Of a stretch of 16,422 nt of DNA, positions 1-6,739 are shown piece after piece. Each line of letters opens with the position of its first letter. The stretch's first letter is position 1. The translations under genes and the position numbers were made by a program. The notes under the pieces were generated by a model. That model was not told the origin of the DNA. It worked only from the letters and a program-made list of their open reading frames with translations, and made no database searches. Source of the DNA: Syntrophomonas_B sp035447945 (GTDB lineage Bacteria; Bacillota; Syntrophomonadia; Syntrophomonadales; Syntrophomonadaceae). The DNA is taken from positions 1 through 16,422 of the forward strand of contig DAOTHZ010000048.1 in NCBI GenBank assembly GCA_035447945.1, written 5' to 3'.

Positions 1-1
1 T

Positions 2-106
2 ATCGGTCTGCACAGAAATTTGTCAGGCCAAATTTCTACGATATATTATGAAAAAGGTGGGGAAGGTGTGATTGATATGCGGAAAGTTAATGAAATTCAG
101 ACTTAA
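2..106 (+). CDS. Possible C-terminal end of an unidentified plus-strand protein (partial)
   Basis: A frame open from the left edge runs for 34 codons to TAA at 104-106. Its last residues read MRKVNEIQT. It ends seven bases before the stop of the minus-strand SPOCS gene, which is the geometry of two convergent genes. I do not recognise the family. A stretch of 34 stop-free codons can occur by chance (roughly one time in five), so this is only a candidate. The codons look ordinary for the window. An 8-bp inverted repeat lies inside it (14-37). Confidence 0.3.
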   Translation: MGLHRNLSGQISTIYYEKGGEGVIDMRKVNEIQT

Positions 107-112
107 ATTTTA

Positions 113-901
113 TCAGGCATTGTTGATAAAGAATTCCTTAATTTTTTTACCCATTTGCTTGCGTCGTTCCTCCCTTGTATAAAAAGAAATGATTTTTCCC
201 TCATCGTTTTTGCTTTTTCTCTGTTTGGATTCATCCATGTTGCGGGGAATAACGAAAGCTTCCTCTGCTTGCCGCAGCAAGCGAATCTGGCGTTGCAACT
301 CGGCATTTACGGTCTCTGCCTTTTGCAGACTCTTCTTCAAGCTGAGCAGATTCATCTCATAGATCCTAATTTGCCGACGCAGATCGATATTCTCCCTTTG
401 CGATGCGTTGAAGAGGTTCTCGTCGGCTGGATTTAATCCGGTCAGATTTGCCTGACCAATTCGCTCTGGTTGAAGAGAAACGATCTGCTCCCGCAACGCC
501 AGGAGCATAAAAGTCATATCATAGGTAATGATAAGGTTTTGATCCCGCAGGATTGAATCTCCATTGAACGCTTTTATCTCTGCTACATAGACCAGTTCCT
601 GTCCGGCCTCCAGCTGTGGCAGGAACTCGGTTAACGCAACACTTTCGGTAATGATGTCCCGGCGGCTGAAAGGAAGCAGATTGCCTTGTTCATCTTCCAT
701 CACAAACAACGTTTCCACATTCACTTTTAATTCTGCTGCCCTTCCCTTGCACGTAACCTGACGTGCGCTGATTCTGGTCTTCATCTCTTCGATTCTGCGA
801 AACCCAACGGCGGTTCTGCATTCACGTGTATGCTGGCAGATCTTTTTTTCCGGCAAGCGGGCTACTACCACGGATGACCAAATATTGATTCTCTCCTGCA
901 A
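113..901 (-). CDS. SPOCS (DUF3794)-like coiled-coil protein, probably sporulation-related
   Basis: This 262-residue soluble protein lies directly downstream of veg. Residues about 20-140 resemble a SPOCS/DUF3794 domain: a beta-rich stretch with the pattern ITARxVTCKG-type strand, then VNVETLFVMEDEQG and later LVYVAEIKAFNGD. SPOCS domains occur in spore-coat morphogenetic proteins such as SpoVID, and in Clostridia a DUF3794 gene often sits beside veg. Residues about 165-215 are a charged heptad-rich segment (LRRQIRIYEMNLLSLKK onward) that should form a coiled coil. The tail is strongly basic. The start is TTG at 901, because GAGGAG lies 8 bases upstream; an in-frame ATG at residue 41 lacks a site and would cut the domain. 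No signal peptide is visible. A terminator separates it from veg, so it probably has its own promoter. The domain call is from pattern memory and is moderately sure; the exact role is unknown. Confidence 0.65.
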   Translation of the reverse strand: MQERINIWSSVVVARLPEKKICQHTRECRTAVGFRRIEEMKTRISARQVTCKGRAAELKVNVETLFVMEDEQGNLLPFSRRDIITESVALTEFLPQLEAGQELVYVAEIKAFNGDSILRDQNLIITYDMTFMLLALREQIVSLQPERIGQANLTGLNPADENLFNASQRENIDLRRQIRIYEMNLLSLKKSLQKAETVNAELQRQIRLLRQAEEAFVIPRNMDESKQRKSKNDEGKIISFYTREERRKQMGKKIKEFFINNA

Positions 902-972
902 AAGATCATCTCCTCGATAAGGATATAAAGCAGGCGGCTCAAACCCTCCAATTATTACTTCTGCTTTTCATA

Positions 973-1001
973 TTTATATGGTTGTGACCGGAATACTATG
1001 T
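973..1001 (-). promoter_or_regulatory. Possible sigma-E-like promoter of the SPOCS gene
   Basis: Read on the minus strand, ACATAGT (995-1001) is followed after 14 bases by CATATAAA (973-980). The sigma-E consensus is roughly kmATATT, 13-15 bases, CATACAnT, so both halves match partly. Mother-cell expression would suit a SPOCS-domain protein. The -35 half lies within a short inverted repeat (990-1007, arms GGAATA and TATTCC). No good sigma-A promoter was seen here. This is a weak call from two imperfect boxes. Confidence 0.3.
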
Positions 1002-1045
1002 TATTCCATCTGGCTTTACAGTTGTCAGACCAACCAACGTCAGGC

Positions 1046-1072
1046 AAAAAAAAGCTGCACCTTTGGTGCAGC
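1046..1072 (-). terminator. Factor-independent terminator of veg
   Basis: On the minus strand GCTGCACC, loop AAA and GGTGCAGC form a perfect 8-bp stem followed at once by eight T. It starts 15 bases after the veg stop codon, so veg is transcribed as a short single-gene message. Confidence 0.92.
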
Positions 1073-1087
1073 CTGCAATTGGTGTAT

Positions 1088-1369
1088 TTAATTATTGGCA
1101 GAAGCAATTTTTATCTCTTCGTTTTTTGCGCTATATACGAAAAGTTCTACCGTTTCAGTAAGCACATCTGCATAACTATAAGATACTCGGCGATCAATTT
1201 TTCTCTCATTCAATTTGACGACAAATATGTTAGGGTAAATAGATTCGAGTACCCCTTCCTTCTCAACGATGCGGTTCCTGCCGCGGTTCGCCTTTAATCT
1301 TATCCTGCTGCCAACGAAGGATTCCAGGTCTTTCTTGATCTCCGCGATCGCCCTGGGTGAATTAATCAA
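1088..1369 (-). CDS. veg: Veg protein
   Basis: This 93-residue protein matches the Veg family in length and sequence. It has the N-terminal IAEIKKDLESFVGSRIRLKA segment, the basic RGRNRIVEKEGVLESIYPNIFVV core and a VSYSYADVLTETVEL tail. Veg is a small SH3-like beta-barrel cytoplasmic protein. In B. subtilis it is very highly expressed and stimulates biofilm genes by interfering with the SinR repressor; whether that role holds here cannot be seen. The start is TTG at 1369, preceded by an AGAGGGTGG ribosome site. It follows rsmA, as in Bacillus except that yabG is missing between them. Two near-consensus promoters in front and a strong terminator behind mark it as an autonomous, highly transcribed unit. 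Confidence 0.93.
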   Translation of the reverse strand: MINSPRAIAEIKKDLESFVGSRIRLKANRGRNRIVEKEGVLESIYPNIFVVKLNERKIDRRVSYSYADVLTETVELFVYSAKNEEIKIASANN

Positions 1370-1401
1370 ATTACCACCCTCTTTACCGATTTATCTTTTA
1401 A

Positions 1402-1430
1402 ATCATACCTCATTAGTCCCCCAAAGTCAA
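1402..1430 (-). promoter_or_regulatory. Proximal sigma-A promoter of veg
   Basis: On the minus strand TTGACT (1425-1430), exactly 17 bases, then TATGAT (1402-1407). Transcription should begin near 1395, giving a leader of about 26 bases before the TTG start of veg. Confidence 0.75.
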
Positions 1431-1442
1431 TAGCAAACAAAT

Positions 1443-1471
1443 AGTATATTAAAAAACGAACTCCGTGTCAA
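1443..1471 (-). promoter_or_regulatory. Distal sigma-A promoter of veg
   Basis: On the minus strand TTGACA (1466-1471), exactly 17 bases, then TATACT (1443-1448). The -35 is a perfect consensus and the -10 has five of six consensus bases. It lies in the gap directly after the rsmA stop codon and 41 bases upstream of the second veg promoter. The spacer includes a run of six T, which may bend the DNA. Confidence 0.85.
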
Positions 1472-1488
1472 CAAGATTAATGGGGAAT

Positions 1489-2349
1489 TTAATAAAATGC
1501 TTTGACCAGCTTGATATAATCGTAAAAATCCAAATTTTCGGGCCGCAGAGCAGGGGCCAAAGCAATCATTTGCAGTTTTTCAGCGGCGATATTTTTGTCG
1601 ATTTGAAAAATATTTACGATTAAATTCAAAATGGTTTTTCTTCTTTGCTGAAAAAAGCCATTTAAAATTTGTTGCAAAACGATTTCTTCATCCGGCGCCA
1701 ATATTTTCTTGGAATGGGGAATAAATTTTAATACAATCGAATCCACTTCCGGTTTCGGATAAAAACAATTGCGGGATACCTGGATAACTTTTTCCACTTT
1801 GGCGTGATAAGCTGCAGCAACCGTCAAACGCCCGTAATCTTTACTGCCCGGTTTGGCCAGAATCCGTTCGCCGACTTCTTTTTGCATCATCAAAGTCGCT
1901 GACTGCAGATGAGGGCAGCTTTCCAACAATTTAAATATGATCGGAGTGGTGATATTGTAAGGGATATTGGCGCAGACCTTGTAAGTGACCATTTCGTTTA
2001 ATTCAAATTGCTTTTGCAATTCAGCCTCAATATCTGTTTTTAAAATGTCATTAAAAAGCAGTCTGACGTTGTCAAAGCCAGCCATTGTTTCCTGTAGCAC
2101 TGCTTCCAAACGCTGATCGATATCAATGGTTAATAGTCCCCGTCCGCGTCTGGCCAGTTCTCTGCTGAGCGCTCCCAGGCCCGGACCAATCTCTACGATG
2201 TACTGGCTTTTATCAAGTTCCGCGGCATCAGCAATGCGGGTCAATATATTCTGATCGACCAGAAAATTTTGTCCCAGACCTTTGCGAGCATGGATATTGA
2301 ACCGCTGCATGATCTCCTGTACTCCTTTTGCCGATGCCAAAACAACCAT
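1489..2349 (-). CDS. rsmA: 16S rRNA A1518/A1519 N6-dimethyltransferase RsmA (KsgA)
   Basis: RsmA dimethylates two adjacent adenosines in the 3' terminal hairpin of 16S rRNA during late small-subunit assembly, using S-adenosylmethionine. The 286 residues fit the family. They include the KGLGQNFLVD signature (23-32), the SAM-binding motif IGPGLG (54-59), the acidic TIDID segment and the catalytic motif NIPY (128-131). The C-terminal all-helical domain contains QQRRKTILN. The start is ATG at 2349, with AAAGGAG eight bases upstream. The next gene upstream is a lipoprotein gene that ends in a terminator, so rsmA probably has its own promoter. In B. subtilis the preceding gene is rnmV (5S maturase M5), which is absent here. 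Confidence 0.97.
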   Translation of the reverse strand: MVVLASAKGVQEIMQRFNIHARKGLGQNFLVDQNILTRIADAAELDKSQYIVEIGPGLGALSRELARRGRGLLTIDIDQRLEAVLQETMAGFDNVRLLFNDILKTDIEAELQKQFELNEMVTYKVCANIPYNITTPIIFKLLESCPHLQSATLMMQKEVGERILAKPGSKDYGRLTVAAAYHAKVEKVIQVSRNCFYPKPEVDSIVLKFIPHSKKILAPDEEIVLQQILNGFFQQRRKTILNLIVNIFQIDKNIAAEKLQMIALAPALRPENLDFYDYIKLVKAFY

Positions 2350-2394
2350 TGCATATGCTCCTTTGTTGCTTGATGGAAAGAAAGTCTAACGCTT

Positions 2395-2400
2395 ATTATA
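2395..2400 (-). promoter_or_regulatory. Candidate -10 box for rsmA
   Basis: A perfect TATAAT on the minus strand lies 45 bases before the rsmA start codon and just after a terminator. No convincing -35 sits 16-18 bases upstream, because that space is occupied by the terminator hairpin. It is only a candidate. Confidence 0.4.
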
Positions 2401-2408
2401 CTACACCT

Positions 2409-2444
2409 AAAAAAATCCTTCTCACAAACCATGTCAGAAGGATT
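2409..2444 (-). terminator. Factor-independent terminator of the YhcN-like lipoprotein gene
   Basis: On the minus strand AATCCTTCT and AGAAGGATT form a 9-bp stem around a 13-base loop, followed by a run of T (2409-2413 plus the last stem bases). It lies about 50 bases after the lipoprotein stop codon and separates that gene from rsmA. Confidence 0.85.
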
Positions 2445-2494
2445 TATCCGAGCTCAGCCATAAGCTTTTATTGGCTTGTCATCGCAGAGCGGGT

Positions 2495-3049
2495 TTATTT
2501 TACTTGTTCTTTCATCATTTTTCCTAGTTCAGCTGCACTGCGGGCATAGCTAAGAACTGGTTTTCCTTCGATTAACCCGGCTGCTACATCGTTGATTTTT
2601 TTCACCATGTTGGCATCAGATGTAACCAAAACATCCGTGACTCTTTTATCACTGTCCAGAATTTTTTGTTTCACCATTTTTTTAGTACTGGCCTGCTGGG
2701 TTGCTGAAGCCATGACCTCAGTATTAAGGGTTATGCCAACCATGACTACGATTTTGCCCGGACTGCTGGTACTGATTTCTTTGGTGGCATTCGTGCTGGT
2801 CCCTTTTGCAGCAGCATCAGCGCCGGCCACTACAACCGTAGCATTGACTACCCCGGGTACTGTCTTGGCTAGTTCAGAAAAACGATTGGCCATGATCCGT
2901 TTATCAGACTCTGTGACCTGGATGGGATGTGCCGGAGTCGCGTTGGGATTCGCATTGGGGGTTGAGTAGGGTTTTTGGGCTTGCTGACAGCCCGATGTCA
3001 GCAGTATTAACGCCATGAGAACAAACCCCAGTAATTTAGCCTGGCTCAT
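2495..3049 (-). CDS. YhcN/YlaJ-family sporulation lipoprotein
   Basis: This is a 184-residue secreted lipoprotein. Residues 5-20 form a hydrophobic signal segment that ends in the lipobox LTSGC, with Cys21 as the expected lipidated residue. A Gln/Pro/Asn-rich linker follows (22-42). The rest resembles the YhcN/YlaJ family: a segment around NRFSELAKTVPGVVNATVVV, then KIVVMVGITLN, and a C-terminal DVLVTSDANMVKKINDVAAG helix-strand pattern. In Bacillus, members are found in the spore or its inner membrane and influence germination or outgrowth. The start is ATG at 3049, with AAGGAGG eight bases upstream. A CATACA hexamer (3107-3112, minus strand) could be a mother-cell-type -10, but I found no matching -35. 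The gene sits where B. subtilis has rnmV. It is bracketed by terminators and so is an independent unit. Confidence 0.8.
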   Translation of the reverse strand: MSQAKLLGFVLMALILLTSGCQQAQKPYSTPNANPNATPAHPIQVTESDKRIMANRFSELAKTVPGVVNATVVVAGADAAAKGTSTNATKEISTSSPGKIVVMVGITLNTEVMASATQQASTKKMVKQKILDSDKRVTDVLVTSDANMVKKINDVAAGLIEGKPVLSYARSAAELGKMMKEQVK

Positions 3050-3165
3050 TATTCTTGCCTCCTTGTCTTGATTAAGTCAATGATTTATTCCCGCTGCTTT
3101 GTGGCTGTATGTTCCTTGATATAGTTTTAACCGGTGCCCACAATTCAATCAGAGCAATATATGGC

Positions 3166-3195
3166 AAAAAAAGAAGCGGAGACCCTCGTCTCCGC
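3166..3195 (-). terminator. Factor-independent terminator of the YabE-like gene
   Basis: On the minus strand GCGGAGAC, a four-base loop GAGG and GTCTCCGC form a perfect 8-bp GC-rich stem, followed by TTCTTTTTTT. It begins 13 bases after the stop codon. Confidence 0.92.
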
Positions 3196-3208
3196 TGCAG
3201 TATTGCTG

Positions 3209-4177
3209 TTAGTTTAATACATATACCTTAACTGACCTTCGGCCCCAATTTATACATTGGGAATAACTCTCCATGAATAAATCAACCGTGTTGCCTTTGA
3301 TCGCTCCGCCGGTATCGGCAGCCCGCGCGTACCCGTAGCCTTCTATATACAGACGGCTGCCCATGGGAATTACGTTGGGATCAACCGCTACCATACCAAC
3401 GCTGGGATTCAGACCGGTGGCCGTTCGAAAGCCAGTATACGTATACGCTGAAGCTTGCATGTATTTGGCTTCACGAAAATCCAAACGTTCACTGCCACGA
3501 GATACGGATGTAATACTGCCCATCGCAACAACCCGATTCTGAGGCTCCTGCAATGTTTCGGTGGAAATGATTTCCCTTTTTTCTTCCTGACCATTATAGA
3601 AGATTATCTTAATGGTATTGCGTGCAATCCCTTCCTTGCCTGCCTTGACTGTTTTGGTCAAGCCTCGTTCCAGCGTAGGATCATCAATCTGTTCACTGCT
3701 ATAGGGAATGGTCTGATCTTCATTCACAATTTGTTCTGTCACTCTGATGACTTCAATTTCCTGATTGGTACTAACCAGTTTTCCTGCTTTGGTCTTGATA
3801 ATATCGTTTTCTCCCAATTGAAATCCAGCCAAACTGACTGCTTTTTCGGCAGTAACTGGAGTGGTTTCAATCGTCTTTATTGTCCCATCCGCCAAGACCC
3901 GGACTTTAAATGCTCTCGTAACTACGATTTGGGTGTGTCTGGTGACTTTGCTATCGAGTATCGGTTGAACTAAATCATTTTTTCCCAGTCCTATATGGTT
4001 CTTTTGCAAAACATCTTTTACTGTTCCGGAAAACAAAACACGTGTCTGAATGAGCTTTCCATCTGCTGCAATGGTAACTGGCTTTTGCAGCGCAAAAAAC
4101 ATACTCGTCACTAGAATCCCCAGTGTCAGCAGGCTGGCAATCAGGATCGTGCCTTTCTTTGACCAGGCTAAATCCAT
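3209..4177 (-). CDS. yabE: YabE-like secreted protein with DUF348, G5 and 3D domains
   Basis: This is a 322-residue cell-wall-active protein of the YabE/Rpf-like group. Residues 8-30 are a hydrophobic anchor or signal segment with Lys-rich flanks. Two ubiquitin-like DUF348 repeats follow (about 33-80 and 88-135). A G5 domain (about 140-222) contains KEGIARNTIKIIFYNGQE. The C-terminal 3D domain (about 238-322) has the conserved acidic set in AVDPNVIPMGSRLYIEGYG, AADTGGAIKG and NTVDLF. 3D domains share the fold of MltA-type lytic transglycosylases, so it probably cuts or remodels peptidoglycan. It is shorter than B. subtilis YabE (over 400 residues). The start is ATG at 4177, behind AGGGAGGT. 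It stands alone between its promoter region and its own terminator. In B. subtilis yabE is controlled by an antisense RNA; no comparable antisense promoter was identified here. Confidence 0.9.
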   Translation of the reverse strand: MDLAWSKKGTILIASLLTLGILVTSMFFALQKPVTIAADGKLIQTRVLFSGTVKDVLQKNHIGLGKNDLVQPILDSKVTRHTQIVVTRAFKVRVLADGTIKTIETTPVTAEKAVSLAGFQLGENDIIKTKAGKLVSTNQEIEVIRVTEQIVNEDQTIPYSSEQIDDPTLERGLTKTVKAGKEGIARNTIKIIFYNGQEEKREIISTETLQEPQNRVVAMGSITSVSRGSERLDFREAKYMQASAYTYTGFRTATGLNPSVGMVAVDPNVIPMGSRLYIEGYGYARAADTGGAIKGNTVDLFMESYSQCINWGRRSVKVYVLN

Positions 4178-4231
4178 ACTTTACCTCCCTTGATCTTTAT
4201 TCTCCCGCAGGAGAGCAATACTGGTTTACCC

Positions 4232-4260
4232 AAAATAACAAATAAACAGCCAAAAGTCAA
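4232..4260 (-). promoter_or_regulatory. Candidate sigma-A promoter of the YabE-like gene
   Basis: On the minus strand TTGACT (4255-4260), 17 bases, then TATTTT (4232-4237). The -35 is good and the -10 weak. It would give a leader of about 50 bases that includes a small hairpin (TCTCC/GGAGA, 4201-4214) upstream of the ribosome site. Confidence 0.5.
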
Positions 4261-4412
4261 ATTCCCTCCCTTAATACTGGTTTGGCTGCCATTTAATTGT
4301 TATTCAAGTGTAAACTATCTTCTACTTTATATATTTATCATCTTTTCATTATTTTATTCTTTAACAGGTAAAAAGTTTGCAGAATTATAAATTTTACCAT
4401 TTATTTTTTCCG

Positions 4413-4442
4413 TTCACTTGTCTACATTTTCTACCATATAAT
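4413..4442 (+). promoter_or_regulatory. Candidate sigma-A promoter of the DUF4830-like gene
   Basis: TTCACT (4413-4418), 18 bases, then a perfect TATAAT (4437-4442). Transcription would begin near 4449, leaving a leader of about 136 bases before the chosen GTG start. That leader contains an open frame from 4488. Confidence 0.5.
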
Positions 4443-4584
4443 TGAAGGCACGGATTGATCTGAAAAAGCTGCACATCAATAGAAGCAGTGTTTTTCATTC
4501 GTTCGAAAAACCAGGAAGGGTTTTTCCAAACAGCCGAAGAAATTAATGAATTAACCGATGATTACAAGGAAGGATTGAGATATC

Positions 4585-5925
4585 GTGCTGAACGATCGGA
4601 AATCATCTTTTTGGGTGGTCGTATTTGCAGTGGTGGCAGTTGTCATGGTAGGCATAGCTTTTTTTACCACCCCCCCGCGAGAGGATACGGTTCAACAGCA
4701 AGACATAAAATCAAACCCTCCTTCCGTTGCCCCGGAAGGAGGGTTCACGACTCGTTATGAAACCGTTAAAATTGAATTTCTCACTGATATGAAGGGATTT
4801 AAATCAACCGACCGATTTACTTCCACCGATTTAGAAATAGTAGCTTATATTGATGCAACGCTCACAAACAGTCAAACGGCTGTACAAGCAAATGACATGA
4901 ACAACAATCATACAAATCAGTATTTAATCGAATTGTCTAATGTCATCGGCGGATACAGCTGTGGGTTGTATTACGATACGCTGTATGACAAAGCCTATCT
5001 GGTCAAGGACGGCGGCCTTTATGCAACCGGGACAGATTTTGCCCGTTATATTGATGCTTTGCTGGAGAACACCAAGATCATTGCCCATATAGATGACACT
5101 GCGGCGGTGAAGCTGTTTCAGGCCTATGGATGGACGCTTGATTACAAGATCAATACGCGCCCAGACAAGTTGAACGATATTCGTGTTTTGAAGGAGTTTC
5201 AGCCCAACGCATACTATTTCGCTTATAACAATGAACTTTCCAAGGAGATTGGCCTTGATATGAGCAGCTATTCCAATTCTCCCAACATCAATGTTGATAT
5301 TTACAGAATTCACGAAAGCATGCCGCAAGAATTTTATCCCATACAGAATTGTCGCGGTATAGTGATAAAAAAAGGTAATAAAATCATCGGCGCGTTTATC
5401 AGCGCCGGTCGACACAGCGCTTTCAATGCCTGTAGTTTAAAAGCCAACCGCTTTGAAAAAGCCACCGGTCAAACACTTGACCAGTGGCTTGCCCGCATGA
5501 TTAAAGCAGACCGCATTGAGGAAAGGCTATCCAAGTTAGAGCCGGAAGAGATGATTGAGGAATATTTCATAGCGCTTGACCAAAAGAATACCATAGCTGC
5601 TGCCTATTGTATCTCGAAAAAAACTCTCCTGGAAAATCTGACCTCCAACATGCTGAACGAGCAATTGTACAACGAGAACATTTCTCTGCCTCTAACGGAT
5701 GCTGGTATCGAAGCGAAATCAAGTTTTACCAATCTGGAATCAGCCAATCTATTGCATATTGAACCAATGGATAGCTCTGATAAGAATACCAAAATCTTTC
5801 GCGTAACCGTGGATCTCCAATACCATCAAGCATTGACGATCGGCAACGGTCAGCAGCTTTGGGATTGCAGTATGGTTTTTGAATCCCCTCAGACCGGATG
5901 GAAAATAGCGGGGTTCGGACATTAA
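4585..5925 (+). CDS. Membrane-anchored DUF4830/DUF4829-like protein of unknown function
   Basis: A 446-residue protein with a single N-terminal membrane segment (about 9-28, very Val/Ala-rich) after a short KR-containing start, so the bulk should be outside the cell. Residues 60-170 are an unrecognised alpha/beta region. Residues about 174-300 resemble DUF4830: LFQAYGWTLDY, a YYFAYNNELSKEIGLDMSSY-type block, then GIVIKKGNKIIGAFISAG. Residues about 321-446 resemble DUF4829, an NTF2-like fold, with EEMIEEYFIALDQKNTIAAA and a final FESPQTGWKIAGFG strand. Neither domain has a known activity. GTG at 4585 is the first usable start in frame, since TGA lies at 4576-4578. Its AAGGAAGG site is about 11 bases away, longer than usual. 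See the findings for a possible frameshift just upstream. It is an insertion relative to the Bacillus gene order and converges on tatD with a 25-base gap and no visible terminator. Confidence 0.7.
   Translation: MLNDRKSSFWVVVFAVVAVVMVGIAFFTTPPREDTVQQQDIKSNPPSVAPEGGFTTRYETVKIEFLTDMKGFKSTDRFTSTDLEIVAYIDATLTNSQTAVQANDMNNNHTNQYLIELSNVIGGYSCGLYYDTLYDKAYLVKDGGLYATGTDFARYIDALLENTKIIAHIDDTAAVKLFQAYGWTLDYKINTRPDKLNDIRVLKEFQPNAYYFAYNNELSKEIGLDMSSYSNSPNINVDIYRIHESMPQEFYPIQNCRGIVIKKGNKIIGAFISAGRHSAFNACSLKANRFEKATGQTLDQWLARMIKADRIEERLSKLEPEEMIEEYFIALDQKNTIAAAYCISKKTLLENLTSNMLNEQLYNENISLPLTDAGIEAKSSFTNLESANLLHIEPMDSSDKNTKIFRVTVDLQYHQALTIGNGQQLWDCSMVFESPQTGWKIAGFGH
4714..4745 (+). repeat. Perfect 12-bp inverted repeat inside the DUF4830-like gene
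   Basis: AACCCTCCTTCC and GGAAGGAGGGTT are exactly complementary around an 8-base GC-rich loop. It lies 130 bases into the coding region, in the linker after the membrane segment. No T-run follows on the plus strand and only a weak one on the minus, so it is not an ordinary terminator. Confidence 0.85.
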
Positions 5926-5950
5926 AGACGACGACCTCCTCACCCCTTCA

Positions 5951-6721
5951 CTAATCCTTGATCCGATATACTTTTCTGGCATTCAAACCGGTTAAATACG
6001 CTGTCTCGTCAACGCTTTTATTTTTCAATTCAGCCAGTTTTGCGGCTACATATTTGACATTGGCGGGTTCGTTTAATTTGCCTCTGAATGGCTCCGGAGA
6101 CAGATACGGACAATCCGTTTCGACCAGAATCCGGTCCATGGGAATCTTCGCCGCCACTTCATGAGCTTTACGAGCATTCTTGAAGGTCAGGGGCCCGGCA
6201 AAAGAAATATAAAATCCCAGTTTAATCAGTTCCGAAGCCAGCGGCAATCCGCCAGAATAACAGTGCATGATGCCCTGGTTTTTGCCGGCTTTTTCTGCCT
6301 TGATGATCTCCAAAACCTCCTGATGGGCATCCCGGTCATGGATGACGATAGGCTTGCCAATTTCCTGAGCCATTTTGATTTGCTCGCGGAAGGCTTGCCG
6401 CTGGGTATCACGGGGCGACAGATCGCGATAGAAATCCAGTCCGATTTCGCCGATAGCAACCACGCGCTGATCTCTGGCCATATCATAAAGCTTGTTTAGC
6501 ACATCCTGATTCAGGTGTTGCGCATCATGCGGATGAATTCCCACCACTGCATGCACCTGACGATATTTGCGGGCCAGCAACAAGGCTTCCTGAGAAGAGG
6601 CCAGGTCATAGCCAATACAGATTATTTTTTCTACTCCGGCGGCCTGGGCCCGGTTTAAAACCTGATCTAACTCCTTTTTCAGATCTTCGTCCTGTAAATG
6701 GGCATGTGTATCGATTAACAT
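5951..6721 (-). CDS. tatD: TatD-family metal-dependent DNase/hydrolase (YabD)
   Basis: TatD proteins are TIM-barrel metallohydrolases related to amidohydrolases; bacterial members show 3'-5' exonuclease activity on DNA and RNA. The 256 residues carry the metal-binding set in order: DTHAH (4-8), GEIGLD (about 91-96), the HDRDA region, HCYSG and VETDCPYL. These are all the residues expected for an active enzyme. The start is ATG at 6721, behind a GGGAG site. It follows metG by 18 bases, the same metG-yabD pairing as in B. subtilis, so the two are surely cotranscribed. It converges with the plus-strand DUF4830-like gene, and no terminator hairpin is visible in the 25 bases between them. Confidence 0.96.
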   Translation of the reverse strand: MLIDTHAHLQDEDLKKELDQVLNRAQAAGVEKIICIGYDLASSQEALLLARKYRQVHAVVGIHPHDAQHLNQDVLNKLYDMARDQRVVAIGEIGLDFYRDLSPRDTQRQAFREQIKMAQEIGKPIVIHDRDAHQEVLEIIKAEKAGKNQGIMHCYSGGLPLASELIKLGFYISFAGPLTFKNARKAHEVAAKIPMDRILVETDCPYLSPEPFRGKLNEPANVKYVAAKLAELKNKSVDETAYLTGLNARKVYRIKD

Positions 6722-6739
6722 GGTTTTCTCCCTGCCGAT

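Larger units (their letters stand above)
4178..4584. other. 407-bp divergent intergenic region
   Basis: AT-rich control region between the minus-strand YabE-like gene and the plus-strand DUF4830-like gene. It holds one candidate promoter for each gene and a small TCTCC/GGAGA hairpin in the YabE-side leader (4201-4214). It also contains a plus-strand open frame beginning at GTG 4488 that runs into the DUF4830-like gene in another frame. No transcription-factor site is recognised. Confidence 0.6.

Noticed and set aside
3455..3973. Plus-strand open frame of 172 codons
   Set aside because: It lies entirely antisense to the YabE-like gene, has no ribosome site and no recognisable protein character.
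4201..4214. TCTCC/GGAGA hairpin as a terminator
   Set aside because: The stem is only 5 bp with no T-run; noted as a minor leader structure only.
4924..5415. Minus-strand open frame of 163 codons
   Set aside because: It is antisense to the DUF4830-like gene, which has a membrane segment and recognisable domains.
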